Below, one piece after another: positions 1-8,842 of a stretch of 64,000 nucleotides of DNA. The notes below the pieces were generated by a model, which was given only the letters and a program-made list of their open reading frames with translations, made no database searches and was not told the DNA's origin. Source of the DNA: Amycolatopsis rifamycinica (GTDB lineage Bacteria; Actinomycetota; Actinomycetes; Mycobacteriales; Pseudonocardiaceae); the NCBI RefSeq assembly GCF_000695625.1, contig NZ_JMQI01000062.1, positions 248,001 through 312,000 of the forward strand. Reading direction: 5' to 3'. The translations under genes were made by a program, and so were the position numbers. How positions within the stretch are numbered: position 1 is the first letter of the stretch; each line of letters begins with the position of its first letter.

Positions 1-2411
1 CAGGCGAGCAGCACACGGCCGCCGCGCCGGCCGCGGTCCGCGAGTCCGAGGCCGGGCAGCTGGCCGCCGTGACCGGCGCGGCCCAGGCGTCCGGGCAGGC
101 CGCGATGGCGGGCATGACGGGCGCGCGTTCGTCGGCCGGGCAGAAGGGGCAGGCGGCGAAGTCGGCCACGAAGTCCAAGGACGAGCAGGACCGGGCCCGG
201 ATCACCGGCGAGATCAAGGCGATCTTCGACGAGACCAAGACGAAGGTCGAAGGCGTGCTGGGCGCGCTCGACGACCAGGTGGCGAAGAAGTTCGAGGCGG
301 GCGAGGCCCAGGCCAAGGCCGCCTTCACCGCCGACCACCAGGCGCGGATGAAGCGCTACAAGGACGAGCGCTACGACGGGATCACGGGCGCGGCGCGCTG
401 GGCGTACGACCTCTTCGCCGACCTGCCCGCCGAGGCGAACAATCTCTTCCTCGAGGCCAAAAAGGTCTACGAGTCGAAGATGCAGGGCGTCATCGGCGAC
501 ATCGCGGACTTCGTCGGCCAGAAGCTGGGCGAGGCGAAGCAGCTGATCGCCGACGGCCGCACCCGCGTGCAGCAGAAGGTGGCGTCCCAGTCGCCGGCGT
601 TGCGCAAGATCGCGGGCGAGGCGGCGAAGGAGTTCGGCGGCCAGTTCGACGACCTCGAGAAGTCCGTCGACGAGAAGCAGGACGCGCTGGTCGAGGACCT
701 GGCCCAGAAGTACAGCGAGGCCCGCACCGCCGTCGACGAGGAGATCAAGGCGCTGCAGGCGGAGAACAAGGGCCTGTGGAGCAAGGCGAAGGAGGCCGTC
801 GGCGGCGCGATCGAGACCATCCTGAAACTGAAGGACATGCTGCTCGGCGTCCTGTCCCGGGCGGCCAACGCGGTCGGGTTGATCATCGCGAAGCCGATCG
901 AGTTCCTCGGCAACCTGGTCAACGCCGTGAAGACCGGGGTGCTGAACTTCGGCGCCAACATCGTCCAGCACCTCAAGGACGGGCTGAAGGGGTGGCTGCT
1001 GGGCAACCTGGCGAGTGCGGGCATCGAGATCCCGGAGTCGCTGGACGCGAAGGGCATCCTGAAGATGGTGCTGTCGCTGCTGGGCCTGACCTGGGCGAGC
1101 GTCCGCGCGCGGATCCTGCGGTTCATCCCGGAGCCGGTGCTGGCGAAGCTGGAGCAGACCCTGGACGTGGTCAAGGTCCTGGTCACCGAGGGCGTGCCCG
1201 GCCTGTGGCGCTGGATCGTCGCGAAGCTCGGCGACCTCAAGGAGCTGGTGCTCGGGCAGATCAAGGACTTCGTGATCGAGAAGATCGTCAAGGCGGGCAT
1301 CACCTGGATCATCTCGATGCTCAACCCCGCGGCGGCGTTCATCAAGGCCTGCAAGGCGATCTACGACATCGTGCTGTTCTTCGTGGACAAGGCCGCCCAG
1401 ATCAAGGAGTTCGTGGATTCGGTACTGGACTCGGTGGAGTCGATCGCCCGCGGCGGCGCGGGCGCGGTGGCCGGGCTGATCGAGCGGACGCTGGCGAAGG
1501 CGTTGCCGATGGTGCTCGGGTTCCTGGCGAGCCTGCTGGGACTGGGCGGCATTTCGGAGAAGATCAAGTCGGTGCTGGAGAAGGTCCAGGCCCCGGTGGG
1601 CAAGGTGATCGACTCGGTCGTCGGGACGATCGTCAAGGCCGGGAAGAAGGTCTGGTCGAGGCTGAAGGGCGGCGGCAAGAAGGGCGGCGGCGACGACGAG
1701 CGGAGCCGCGCGGTCAAGAAGAAGGCCCACGACATGCTCACCGGGCCGACCGCGGCCAAGTTCCACGATCGGAACGGCCTGCGCGCGGTGACGGAGAACA
1801 TCCTGCGCACGCTCCGGCCGGAAGGGCTCAAGACGCTTTCCGCGGTACCCGACAAGGACCGGCCGGGCCACTTCTCGGTCGTCGCGACGGCCAGTGCCGG
1901 AGAAAAGGTCGGCGAAGCGGATGTCGAGTCGGACGAGCCGATCAAGCTCGCCGAGGAGGTCGGCAAGGCCAGCGAGGAGGCCGGCGGCCGGAAGTTCCTC
2001 TTCCGGGGAGACGACCAGTGGCGCGAGGGGGACGCGGTGGGCGTGCCCCTCGGCAGCGAGCTGGCGGACGAGGCCGACGTGCAGACGCCGTGGGCGCACG
2101 TCCGGGAAAAGCAGGGCGAGATGACCAGCCGCTACGTGTCGTTCTCCGAGATCATCGGCGACAAGAAGGGTGGCGCCGCGAAATTCACCAAGAAGGACAA
2201 CATCGCGAAGGCGGTGTGGGATGCGTTGAAGGAACTCGAAAAGGACGGGGTCATCCGGATACTGACCCCGGACGCGGTCCACGCCATGATGCTCGGGGAA
2301 AAGCCCAAGATCCGCAAGTTGGCAGGTGATGTCCGGGCGATTATGATCAAGAATCACGAGGTTCTCATCGAGGGCCGGATTCCCGCCGAATACCTCAAGC
2401 GAGCGAAATGA
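1..2411 (+). CDS. eCIS-associated large effector with ADP-ribosyltransferase-like C-terminus (5' partial)
   Basis: The reading frame is already open at base 3, so the true start lies left of the window; about 802 codons are visible. The first third is charged, helical and coiled-coil-like. The middle (about nt 800-1700) has many amphipathic or hydrophobic helices, typical of the module between an N-terminal DUF4157 and the effector tip in large eCIS toxins. A Lys/Gly-rich linker (nt 1665-1700) precedes a C-terminal domain. That domain carries FRGDD (Arg codon 2004-2006), then RYVSFSE, then EVLIEGRIP near the end; this is the order of the R, S and E motifs of an R-S-E ADP-ribosyltransferase. 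The HEAT-repeat gene overlaps its stop, and DUF4157, AAA+ and DUF4255 genes lie just downstream on the other strand. The eCIS cargo role and ART activity are inferences; a missing N-terminal DUF4157 is possible. Confidence 0.7.
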   Translation, partial: GEQHTAAAPAAVRESEAGQLAAVTGAAQASGQAAMAGMTGARSSAGQKGQAAKSATKSKDEQDRARITGEIKAIFDETKTKVEGVLGALDDQVAKKFEAGEAQAKAAFTADHQARMKRYKDERYDGITGAARWAYDLFADLPAEANNLFLEAKKVYESKMQGVIGDIADFVGQKLGEAKQLIADGRTRVQQKVASQSPALRKIAGEAAKEFGGQFDDLEKSVDEKQDALVEDLAQKYSEARTAVDEEIKALQAENKGLWSKAKEAVGGAIETILKLKDMLLGVLSRAANAVGLIIAKPIEFLGNLVNAVKTGVLNFGANIVQHLKDGLKGWLLGNLASAGIEIPESLDAKGILKMVLSLLGLTWASVRARILRFIPEPVLAKLEQTLDVVKVLVTEGVPGLWRWIVAKLGDLKELVLGQIKDFVIEKIVKAGITWIISMLNPAAAFIKACKAIYDIVLFFVDKAAQIKEFVDSVLDSVESIARGGAGAVAGLIERTLAKALPMVLGFLASLLGLGGISEKIKSVLEKVQAPVGKVIDSVVGTIVKAGKKVWSRLKGGGKKGGGDDERSRAVKKKAHDMLTGPTAAKFHDRNGLRAVTENILRTLRPEGLKTLSAVPDKDRPGHFSVVATASAGEKVGEADVESDEPIKLAEEVGKASEEAGGRKFLFRGDDQWREGDAVGVPLGSELADEADVQTPWAHVREKQGEMTSRYVSFSEIIGDKKGGAAKFTKKDNIAKAVWDALKELEKDGVIRILTPDAVHAMMLGEKPKIRKLAGDVRAIMIKNHEVLIEGRIPAEYLKRAK

Positions 2412-2908
2412 AGGACACCGGACGCGACCAGGCCGCGATCCTCCGCGAGGACCGGCTCGACCAGGCGATCGAGGAAGCGGGACCGGGCCTGTTCGACCTC
2501 CTCTCGGCCTCGGCCGGCGACCCCGACGCCGAGGTGCGCGAAACGGCCGCATACGGGCTTGGCGAGATCGGCGACGCCCGGGCCATCCCCCTGCTCGTCG
2601 GGCTGGTCGAGCACGATCCGGCCGAGTCCGTCGTCGTGCACGCGCTGAAATCCCTCGAGTCGTATCGCGACCCCCGGATCCACCGGACGCTGCTCAGGGA
2701 GGCCGATCGCGCCCGGCACACGCGGTCCCCCCGCTGGTATGCGGCCAAGCAGCTTCGGTGGTATGACTCGCCGGACTCGGTCGACGCGCTGATCCGCCTG
2801 TTGGCGAGTGAAGACGCCCTCGTCCAGCAGGCCGCCGAGGAATCCCTGTCGATCCTGCGCCCCGGGGAACGCGAACGGTGGCAGCGCCTGCTCGGCCGGA
2901 ACCCCTGA
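2408..2908 (+). CDS. HEAT-repeat protein, possible immunity partner of the upstream effector
   Basis: A 166-residue soluble protein starting at an ATG that overlaps the upstream TGA (ATGA), so it is translationally coupled to the effector gene. It has at least three HEAT/PBS-lyase-like units; the clearest reads VRETAAYGLGEIGD, then RAIPLLVGLV, with further units around DPRIHRTLL and DSVDALIRLL. No signal peptide or membrane segment is seen. HEAT-repeat solenoids are scaffolds and also occur as immunity proteins in polymorphic toxin loci. The overlap with a toxin-like gene makes immunity or chaperone function the most economical reading, but the sequence does not prove it. Confidence 0.75.
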   Translation: MKDTGRDQAAILREDRLDQAIEEAGPGLFDLLSASAGDPDAEVRETAAYGLGEIGDARAIPLLVGLVEHDPAESVVVHALKSLESYRDPRIHRTLLREADRARHTRSPRWYAAKQLRWYDSPDSVDALIRLLASEDALVQQAAEESLSILRPGERERWQRLLGRNP

Positions 2909-2940
2909 CGGGACCGGTCAATATCACGCCCCACGGGGGA

Positions 2941-3717
2941 TCAGGACGCCTCTTCCTCGAGCTCTTCTTCCCGCTGCACGTACGTCTGCGCCGTCTGCGC
3001 CGTCTGCTCCTCTTCGCCCTCATCGGCGGCAGGAGCCTCTTCCTCACGCTGGGCCGTCATCCGCTGCACGGACTCCTCGTGCGCCCCGCCGTCCTCACAA
3101 CGCTGCACGGCGGGCCCGGCCGCGGAAGCGGAAGCCGGCGCGGGCGAAGACATCAGGCGATCGGCGTTGGCGACGGCCTCGCGCTCGAACCGGTCCGACG
3201 GGTCCGAGACCTTCACCCCGCCCCCGGCGTCCGTCCCGTCCACCGGGCCGCTGCGCTGCTGCACCACGTGCGTCAGCTCGTGCGCGAGCATGTGCTTGCC
3301 CGAATCCGAACCGGGGTCGTACTTGTCGCGCTGGAACACGATGTTCGACCCCACCGTGTACGCCTGGGCGTTCACCGACTTCGCCGAGTCGTGCGCCGCC
3401 CCGTCGGTGTGCACCCGCACGTCCGAGAAGTCCGCGCCGAAGCGGGTCTCCATGTCCGCGCGCGTCTCGGTGTCCAGGGGCGCGCCGCCGCCCGAGCCGA
3501 CGACGTCGTGGACCGGGGAGCGCTCCTCCTCCACCAGCGACGCGGTCCCCGCGTTGCCCACCGCGCGCTGCAGCCCCAGCATGCCCTCCGGACCGAGGAC
3601 GTCGGTGCGGCCGGCGGCCGCGGCGCGGCCCAGCAGGTCGTGGTCGTCCCGCTCGATGCGGTCGCCCTTCGGCCGCAGGGTCGGGTCGAGGTCGTTGTCG
3701 TGGCTGTACCCGCGCAT
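2941..3717 (-). CDS. DUF4157 domain protein with HExxH metallopeptidase-like motif (eCIS-associated)
   Basis: 258 residues. Residues about 80-155 form a DUF4157 domain, with DVRVHTD, a segment reading NAQAYTVGSNIVF and the metal-binding motif AHELTHVVQQ (HELTH at 146-150). DUF4157 is a marker of extracellular contractile injection systems, often at the N-terminus of cargo proteins. Here it stands alone, followed by an Ala/Ser-rich region and a strongly acidic Glu tail, where a 9-bp unit (gtctgcgcc) is repeated about three times, giving TAQTAQT. The ATG start has a GGAGGGAG ribosome binding site. It is the last gene of the DUF4255-AAA+-DUF4157 operon, 103 bp after the ATPase. Actual peptidase activity is unknown. 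Confidence 0.85.
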   Translation of the reverse strand: MRGYSHDNDLDPTLRPKGDRIERDDHDLLGRAAAAGRTDVLGPEGMLGLQRAVGNAGTASLVEEERSPVHDVVGSGGGAPLDTETRADMETRFGADFSDVRVHTDGAAHDSAKSVNAQAYTVGSNIVFQRDKYDPGSDSGKHMLAHELTHVVQQRSGPVDGTDAGGGVKVSDPSDRFEREAVANADRLMSSPAPASASAAGPAVQRCEDGGAHEESVQRMTAQREEEAPAADEGEEEQTAQTAQTYVQREEELEEEAS

Positions 3718-3820
3718 GTCCGCTCCCTCCGCCGACGTTCAAGCTTGCCCCGCCGGCGCGCCGCGCGCCAGGCTGCGGCGCCCGTCCGGACGGGCAGCGA
3801 AACCTGCCCCTACGGGCAGT

Positions 3821-5806
3821 TCAGCCCTCCGTCACCATCGCCAGGTAGGGGCCGAACTCCCGGTCGAGGCAGAGCCGGCCCAGCTTGCGGTACTCCCGGG
3901 CGACCGCGCCGACCAGGTCGCTCATCGCCACCGGACGGCCCGCCTCGGCGGCCAGGTACGCGCCGGTCACCGCCGCCGAGCGGATGTGGCCGCCCGCCAG
4001 CTCGAACGCCTCGGCCAGGAACTCCAGGTCGAGATCGCCACCGCGCGGCATCCGGGCACCCAGGCAGCGGTCCCACAGCCGGCGGCGGAGTGCGACGTCC
4101 GGCAGCGGGAAGTCGACGATCACGTCCAGCCGCCGGGTGAAGGCCTCGTCGAGGTTCGCCCGCAGGTTGGTGGCCAGCACCGCGATGCCGTCGAAGGTCT
4201 CCATCCGCTGCAGCAGGTACGCGCTTTCGATGTTGGCGTACCGGTCGTGCGCGTCGCGGACCTCCGACCGCTTGCCGAAGATCGCGTCCGCCTCGTCGAA
4301 GAGCAGGACGCCGTTGACCCCGGACGCCTCGGTGAAGATCCGCTCCAGGTTCTTCTCCGTCTCGCCGACGTACTTGTCGACCACGGTCGCCAGGTTCACG
4401 GTGTAGAGGTCCAGCCCGAGTGACGCGGCGATGACCTCGGCGGACATCGTCTTGCCGGTCCCGGAGTCCCCCGCGAAGAGCCCGGTGACGCCCCGGCCGC
4501 GGCCGCCGCCCGGGCGCATCCGCCACTCGTCGAGCACCTGGTCGCGGTAGCGCGCCCGCGCCGCCAGCTCGTCCAGCAGGGACAGCACACCGGCCGGCAG
4601 CACCAGGTCGGCCCAGCCGACGACCGGTTCGATCCGCCGCGCGAGCCGTTGCAGGCCGGCCGCGTTCTGGCTGCGTGCGCCCGCACGGACGTGGGACGTG
4701 CGGACCAGCCCGTCGTCGGCCAGCGCGGTCACCGACGCGGCCTTCGCCGCGCGGGCGATCTGCCCGGGACCCAGGACGAAGTGCGCGGTCGCCTCGCCCG
4801 GGTCGACGCCCGGGGCGAGCCGGCCGTCGAGACGGCTGCGCCAGAGGTCCGCCCGGTCCGCGCCGGACAGCGGCAGCGCGTCGAGCTGCAGCGGCGGGGT
4901 CGCGCTCCAGCGCGGGTCCCACGCGCCGGTGCCGTGCACCACCAGCGGGATCGCCGGGTGCGCCAGCTCCTCCAGCCGCGGGTCCTCCACCGGGCCGAGC
5001 ACGATCCCGGCCCCGCGCAGCAACGCCTCCCGCCGCAGCGACGCGGTGAGCTCGGCGTGCCCGGACTCGGCCTGCCAGCGCGCCGCGTCCACCACCAGTG
5101 CCGGGTAGCCGGCCTCGGCCAGGGCACCGACGCCGAGTTCCTCGGCCCCGCCCCCGGGGTGTTCCTTCAGGTAGACGAGCCCGACCCGGCCCCGGACGGC
5201 CCGGGCGAGCCGGTCCCGGCCCGGCACCGCGACGAGCTCGGTGCCCAGGTGCGCGCAGCCGGCGAGCTCGGGTGCGAGCCGGTCGTCGCCGAGGAGGTGG
5301 TTGACCACCCGGTCCGGGACCCGCAGCGTGCGCGAGAGGAACGGCCGCTCGTCCTCCCCCACGGCGAGCAGGCCGCAGGTGACCAGCGGGGAGTCGGCGT
5401 CGAGCCGGGCCCGGCCGGCGGCCGAGGCCTCGGGGATGCCGCACAGGCGCAGGGCCAGCCCGGCGCTGGCGCGGCGGCGGGTCACGTCGTCGTTGAGGTA
5501 GCCGTAGAACTGCTCGAACCGGCTGTCCAGGTCGGGGGCGAGCGCGACCAGCAGCAGTTCGACGTCGACGCCGGTGAGCCCCGCGCGTTCGGCGAGCGGG
5601 CGCAGCCTGCCGTCCGGGACGGAATCGGTGAACGGCGTGAACGGCTCGCGGTGCCCTTCCAGCAGCGCGTCGATCGTCTCGTTGGACAGGTAGAGGCCGC
5701 GGAAGGGGTCGTCGGGGTTCGGGTCGCCCGCGCGGCGGCTGTCGACGGCGTCGCGGATGCGCTGTTCGAGCCGGGCCAGCCGCTCGAACAGGTACTCCAG
5801 GCTCAC
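3821..5806 (-). CDS. AAA+ ATPase of contractile injection system type (Afp15/Pvc15-like)
   Basis: 661 residues from a GTG that overlaps the stop of the DUF4255 gene (GTGA). The N-terminal half is an eCIS-ATPase-type region. The C-terminal AAA+ domain has Walker A GDSGTGKT (about residue 445), Walker B LLFDEAD (about 499), a sensor-1-like AVLATNLR and the Arg-finger region FTRRLDVIVDF. A much longer reading frame (to 6898) exists only because the DUF4255 region lacks stops in this frame; the coupled GTG is preferred. In Afp/PVC particles the homologous ATPase is needed for assembly, possibly for effector loading. Position between DUF4255 and DUF4157 supports the assignment. Confidence 0.85.
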   Translation of the reverse strand: MSLEYLFERLARLEQRIRDAVDSRRAGDPNPDDPFRGLYLSNETIDALLEGHREPFTPFTDSVPDGRLRPLAERAGLTGVDVELLLVALAPDLDSRFEQFYGYLNDDVTRRRASAGLALRLCGIPEASAAGRARLDADSPLVTCGLLAVGEDERPFLSRTLRVPDRVVNHLLGDDRLAPELAGCAHLGTELVAVPGRDRLARAVRGRVGLVYLKEHPGGGAEELGVGALAEAGYPALVVDAARWQAESGHAELTASLRREALLRGAGIVLGPVEDPRLEELAHPAIPLVVHGTGAWDPRWSATPPLQLDALPLSGADRADLWRSRLDGRLAPGVDPGEATAHFVLGPGQIARAAKAASVTALADDGLVRTSHVRAGARSQNAAGLQRLARRIEPVVGWADLVLPAGVLSLLDELAARARYRDQVLDEWRMRPGGGRGRGVTGLFAGDSGTGKTMSAEVIAASLGLDLYTVNLATVVDKYVGETEKNLERIFTEASGVNGVLLFDEADAIFGKRSEVRDAHDRYANIESAYLLQRMETFDGIAVLATNLRANLDEAFTRRLDVIVDFPLPDVALRRRLWDRCLGARMPRGGDLDLEFLAEAFELAGGHIRSAAVTGAYLAAEAGRPVAMSDLVGAVAREYRKLGRLCLDREFGPYLAMVTEG

Positions 5807-6462
5807 CGGGGCTTCCGGTGGGTGCGGGCCATCGCGACCCGGCGCTGCCCGTCGACGGCCCCGGTCGCGGACACGTGGTGCCCGAGGAGCTCGCCGTCGC
5901 CGGTGTCGAGCCGGAGGCCTTCCTTGGCGGGCGGCCCGGCCGGGTAGCCGCGTCCACTGTGGATCGGCGCGGAGACGACGACGTCCAGCGACGGCTTGAG
6001 CTCGCCGCCCAGCGCGGTCCACACGTCGGCGAACGCGCGGTCCTCCGGCGGTGGCAGCGCGACGGTCATGGGCACCGGCAGCCCCATCTCGGCCAGCGAC
6101 CCGGTGAGCACCTCGGCCGGCACGGCCTCGTGGCGCAGCAGGCCGAGCAGCAGGTCCGACAGCACCCGGTGCTCGTCTTCGGGGCGCTGGGTCCACGCGG
6201 TGACCAGGTAGGACAGCTTGACGTGCTTGGGCGGCAGGTGCCGCGCCGCAACCTCGCCGCGCTGGTCGTATTCGTTGAGCAACCCGCGCGACCGCCGCCG
6301 CATGTCCTCGCGCACGTCGTAGAGGTAGATGTTCACCGTCGGGGCGTTGCGCCGGGCGGCCCAGTCCTTGGTGGGCGCGTCGAAGGCGACGTCGACCTCG
6401 CTGCCCCGCAACGCCTCGTCCTTCACCAGCCGGCGCAGCGCCTCGTCGACCTCGTGGATCAC
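5803..6462 (-). CDS. DUF4255 family protein, tail-terminator-like (Afp16/Pvc16)
   Basis: 219 residues. It begins VIHEVDEALRRLV, the usual opening of DUF4255 proteins, and contains VNIYLYDVRED and LSYLVTAWTQRPEDEHRVL, conserved core segments of the family. The GTG at 6462 is chosen over an upstream GTG because AGGAGG lies 7 nt before it and the protein then starts where the family does. DUF4255 proteins cap the inner tube and sheath of eCIS particles. It is the first gene of a three-gene operon (overlapping GTGA with the ATPase). No sheath, tube or baseplate gene is in the window; those probably lie left of position 1. Confidence 0.85.
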   Translation of the reverse strand: MIHEVDEALRRLVKDEALRGSEVDVAFDAPTKDWAARRNAPTVNIYLYDVREDMRRRSRGLLNEYDQRGEVAARHLPPKHVKLSYLVTAWTQRPEDEHRVLSDLLLGLLRHEAVPAEVLTGSLAEMGLPVPMTVALPPPEDRAFADVWTALGGELKPSLDVVVSAPIHSGRGYPAGPPAKEGLRLDTGDGELLGHHVSATGAVDGQRRVAMARTHRKPR

Positions 6463-6581
6463 CGGCGGACCTCCTCGCACTGGCGGTGCCTCCACGATGG
6501 TCGCGAGCGAGCGCGTCGGCCAGCCGCGCAGCGGCGAACCTTCGGGTACACCCGGCTGCCCGTAAGGGCAAAGTGGGCCGC

Positions 6582-7025
6582 ATGACGATCACGACCAGGC
6601 TCGCGTCCGAGGCCGATGTGCCCGCCCTGCTCGCGCTGCTCCGGGAGCTGCACCCGGAGGACCCCGTCCCGTCCGCCCGAGCCGCGGCCGCCGCCTGGCG
6701 GGCCATCGAGAACCAGCCGGGCCGGGCGATCCTGCTCGCCGAGTCCGGCGGTGTGGTGGCCGGGACGATCGACTGCGTGACGCTGCCGAACCTCACCCGG
6801 GGAGCGCGGTCGTTCATGCTCGTCGAGAACGTCGTGGTCGCCGCCGCGCACCGGCGGTCGGGCGTCGGGGCCGCCCTGATGGAGGCGGCCTTCGCCATGG
6901 CCCGGCAAGCGCGGTGCTACAAGGTCCAGCTGCTGTCACGGTCCGGCCGCGACGCTGCGCACGCCTTCTACGAGTCACGGGGATTCCGCGCCGTCGCCCA
7001 GGGCTACCGCGTGTACCTCGACTGA
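6582..7025 (+). CDS. GNAT family N-acetyltransferase
   Basis: 147 residues starting at ATG 6582, with the upstream in-frame extension rejected because the domain begins ITTRLASEADVPAL. A typical GNAT core is visible: ENVVVAAAHRRSGVGAALM supplies the acetyl-CoA binding R/Q-x-x-G-x-G/A loop (RRSGVG), and the C-terminal HAFYESRGF is the usual strand and helix near the acyl acceptor. Acceptor unknown. It diverges from the eCIS operon and is likely unrelated to it. A long hairpin downstream (7359-7403) probably ends the transcript. Confidence 0.85.
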   Translation: MTITTRLASEADVPALLALLRELHPEDPVPSARAAAAAWRAIENQPGRAILLAESGGVVAGTIDCVTLPNLTRGARSFMLVENVVVAAAHRRSGVGAALMEAAFAMARQARCYKVQLLSRSGRDAAHAFYESRGFRAVAQGYRVYLD

Positions 7026-7358
7026 GGGCCGGCTTCCTCGCACCGACTGCTCGGGCCGCGTCGAACCGATCAGCGGAACCGGGCGACGAGCGGATCCGGC
7101 AGACCGGGTTCGGCGCCGTCCATCGCGCCGGAGGTCCACAGGGTTCCGGCGCCGCGCTCCGCGGCGATGCCGAACAGCGTCGCTTCGCCATGGTCGCGGC
7201 TACCCGGTCGGCGGTGGTTCGGTGAAGCCGCCGCACGGGTCACCGCGCCGGGGGTCCGCGAAACGCCGTGCCGAAACCCCGATACCGCCTACCACCACCG
7301 GTACACCGGGCTGAAGCTGATCCTGCCGTCCGGCGGTCGGTTCTTCCTGCTGCCGCGC
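7026..7358. other. Gene-poor stretch with two apparent coding remnants
   Basis: No complete gene is supported here. On the minus strand about 45 codons ending at a TGA at 7070-7072 read like a genuine protein tail (GEATLFGIAAERGAGTLW then LPDPLVARFR) but have no start or upstream domain. On the plus strand around 7285-7355 a frame reads YTGLKLILPSGGRFFLLP, again protein-like without start or stop context. These look like leftovers of deleted genes; families not recognised. Confidence 0.35.
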
Positions 7359-7403
7359 ACCGAGCGAGCCGGGTCCGCGTGGTGCGGACCCGGCTCGCTC
7401 GGT
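7359..7403. terminator. Strong bidirectional hairpin terminator
   Basis: A perfect 20-bp inverted repeat (7359-7378 and 7384-7403) with a 5-nt loop, between the plus-strand GNAT side and the 3' end of the minus-strand secreted-protein gene (stop at 7422). No T-tract follows, as is common in high-GC actinomycetes. Confidence 0.85.
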
Positions 7404-7421
7404 GCTGCTGCGACCGTCAGG

Positions 7422-8240
<819 letters not shown>

Positions 8241-8842
8241 GGTTTCTCGGGGTTCCCTTCCTGAGTGCGGCGGCCGGGTTTCAATCGGGGCCCGTACGCC
8301 GGGGCAGAAGTTCTGTCCGATAGGTGACGTTACAGCTACCCAGAGCTGAAGATGCGGCTTTGACCTGCGCGAATACCCGATCGGTGTGCGGGAACACTCC
8401 ATGTGGAGGACACCGGCGAAATAGGGTCGAACGAGCCTAGTTCGCCGTCACGGCCGGGGTCGGAATGAATGGCGTGAAATCACTCGCTCAGGTAGTTCTC
8501 CGTTTAACGGACGAAATCCTGATCCGAGCGGACGGGCTCCGCGGGCACCCGGGGGCCTCCGCCGGTCGCCCGCCGCCGCGCTGGGCCGCCCGGCCGACCC
8601 GCCGCGGCAGGTGGCCCACCCGCGGTACGGCCGGCCAGACCTCCCCGAGGTGCCCGTCGGCGGGGATTTCCGGTCGCCGACCGCCACCGGACCACGGTAA
8701 CAGAAACTTCCACCCATTGTTCCCACGGTATTCACAGTCGTGGAGTAATCACTGTTTTAGCGGTTACCTGGTACACCCGAAAGCGCGTGAATGGACTCGT
8801 TCGGCCCAAGCCGTTGCGCCGTGAATTGCGTAGGTTCACGGC
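8241..8842. other. Intergenic region between divergent secreted-protein genes
   Basis: About 600 bp holding the promoters of the minus-strand Asp/His-rich protein and the plus-strand beta-helix protein. Short frames inside it have poor coding character and no ribosome binding sites. Locally AT-richer stretches near 8465-8510 and 8725-8770 are likely promoter-proximal. No other feature is seen. Confidence 0.5.

Noticed and set aside
776..2329. Long Arg/Gly-rich frames inside the effector gene
   Set aside because: Other-frame shadow of the effector; composition is typical of GC-biased off-frame translation.
2984..3010. Short 9-bp tandem repeat in the DUF4157 gene considered as phase-variable tract
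   Set aside because: Only about three in-frame copies, so no frame change would follow; noted in the gene entry only.
2808..4423. Long plus-strand frames across the DUF4157 and ATPase genes
   Set aside because: Antisense to well-supported genes; no ribosome binding site and no protein family.
8448..8824. Short frames on both strands in the 8.2-8.8 kb intergenic region
   Set aside because: Pro/Arg-rich, no ribosome binding site, mutually overlapping; treated as non-coding.
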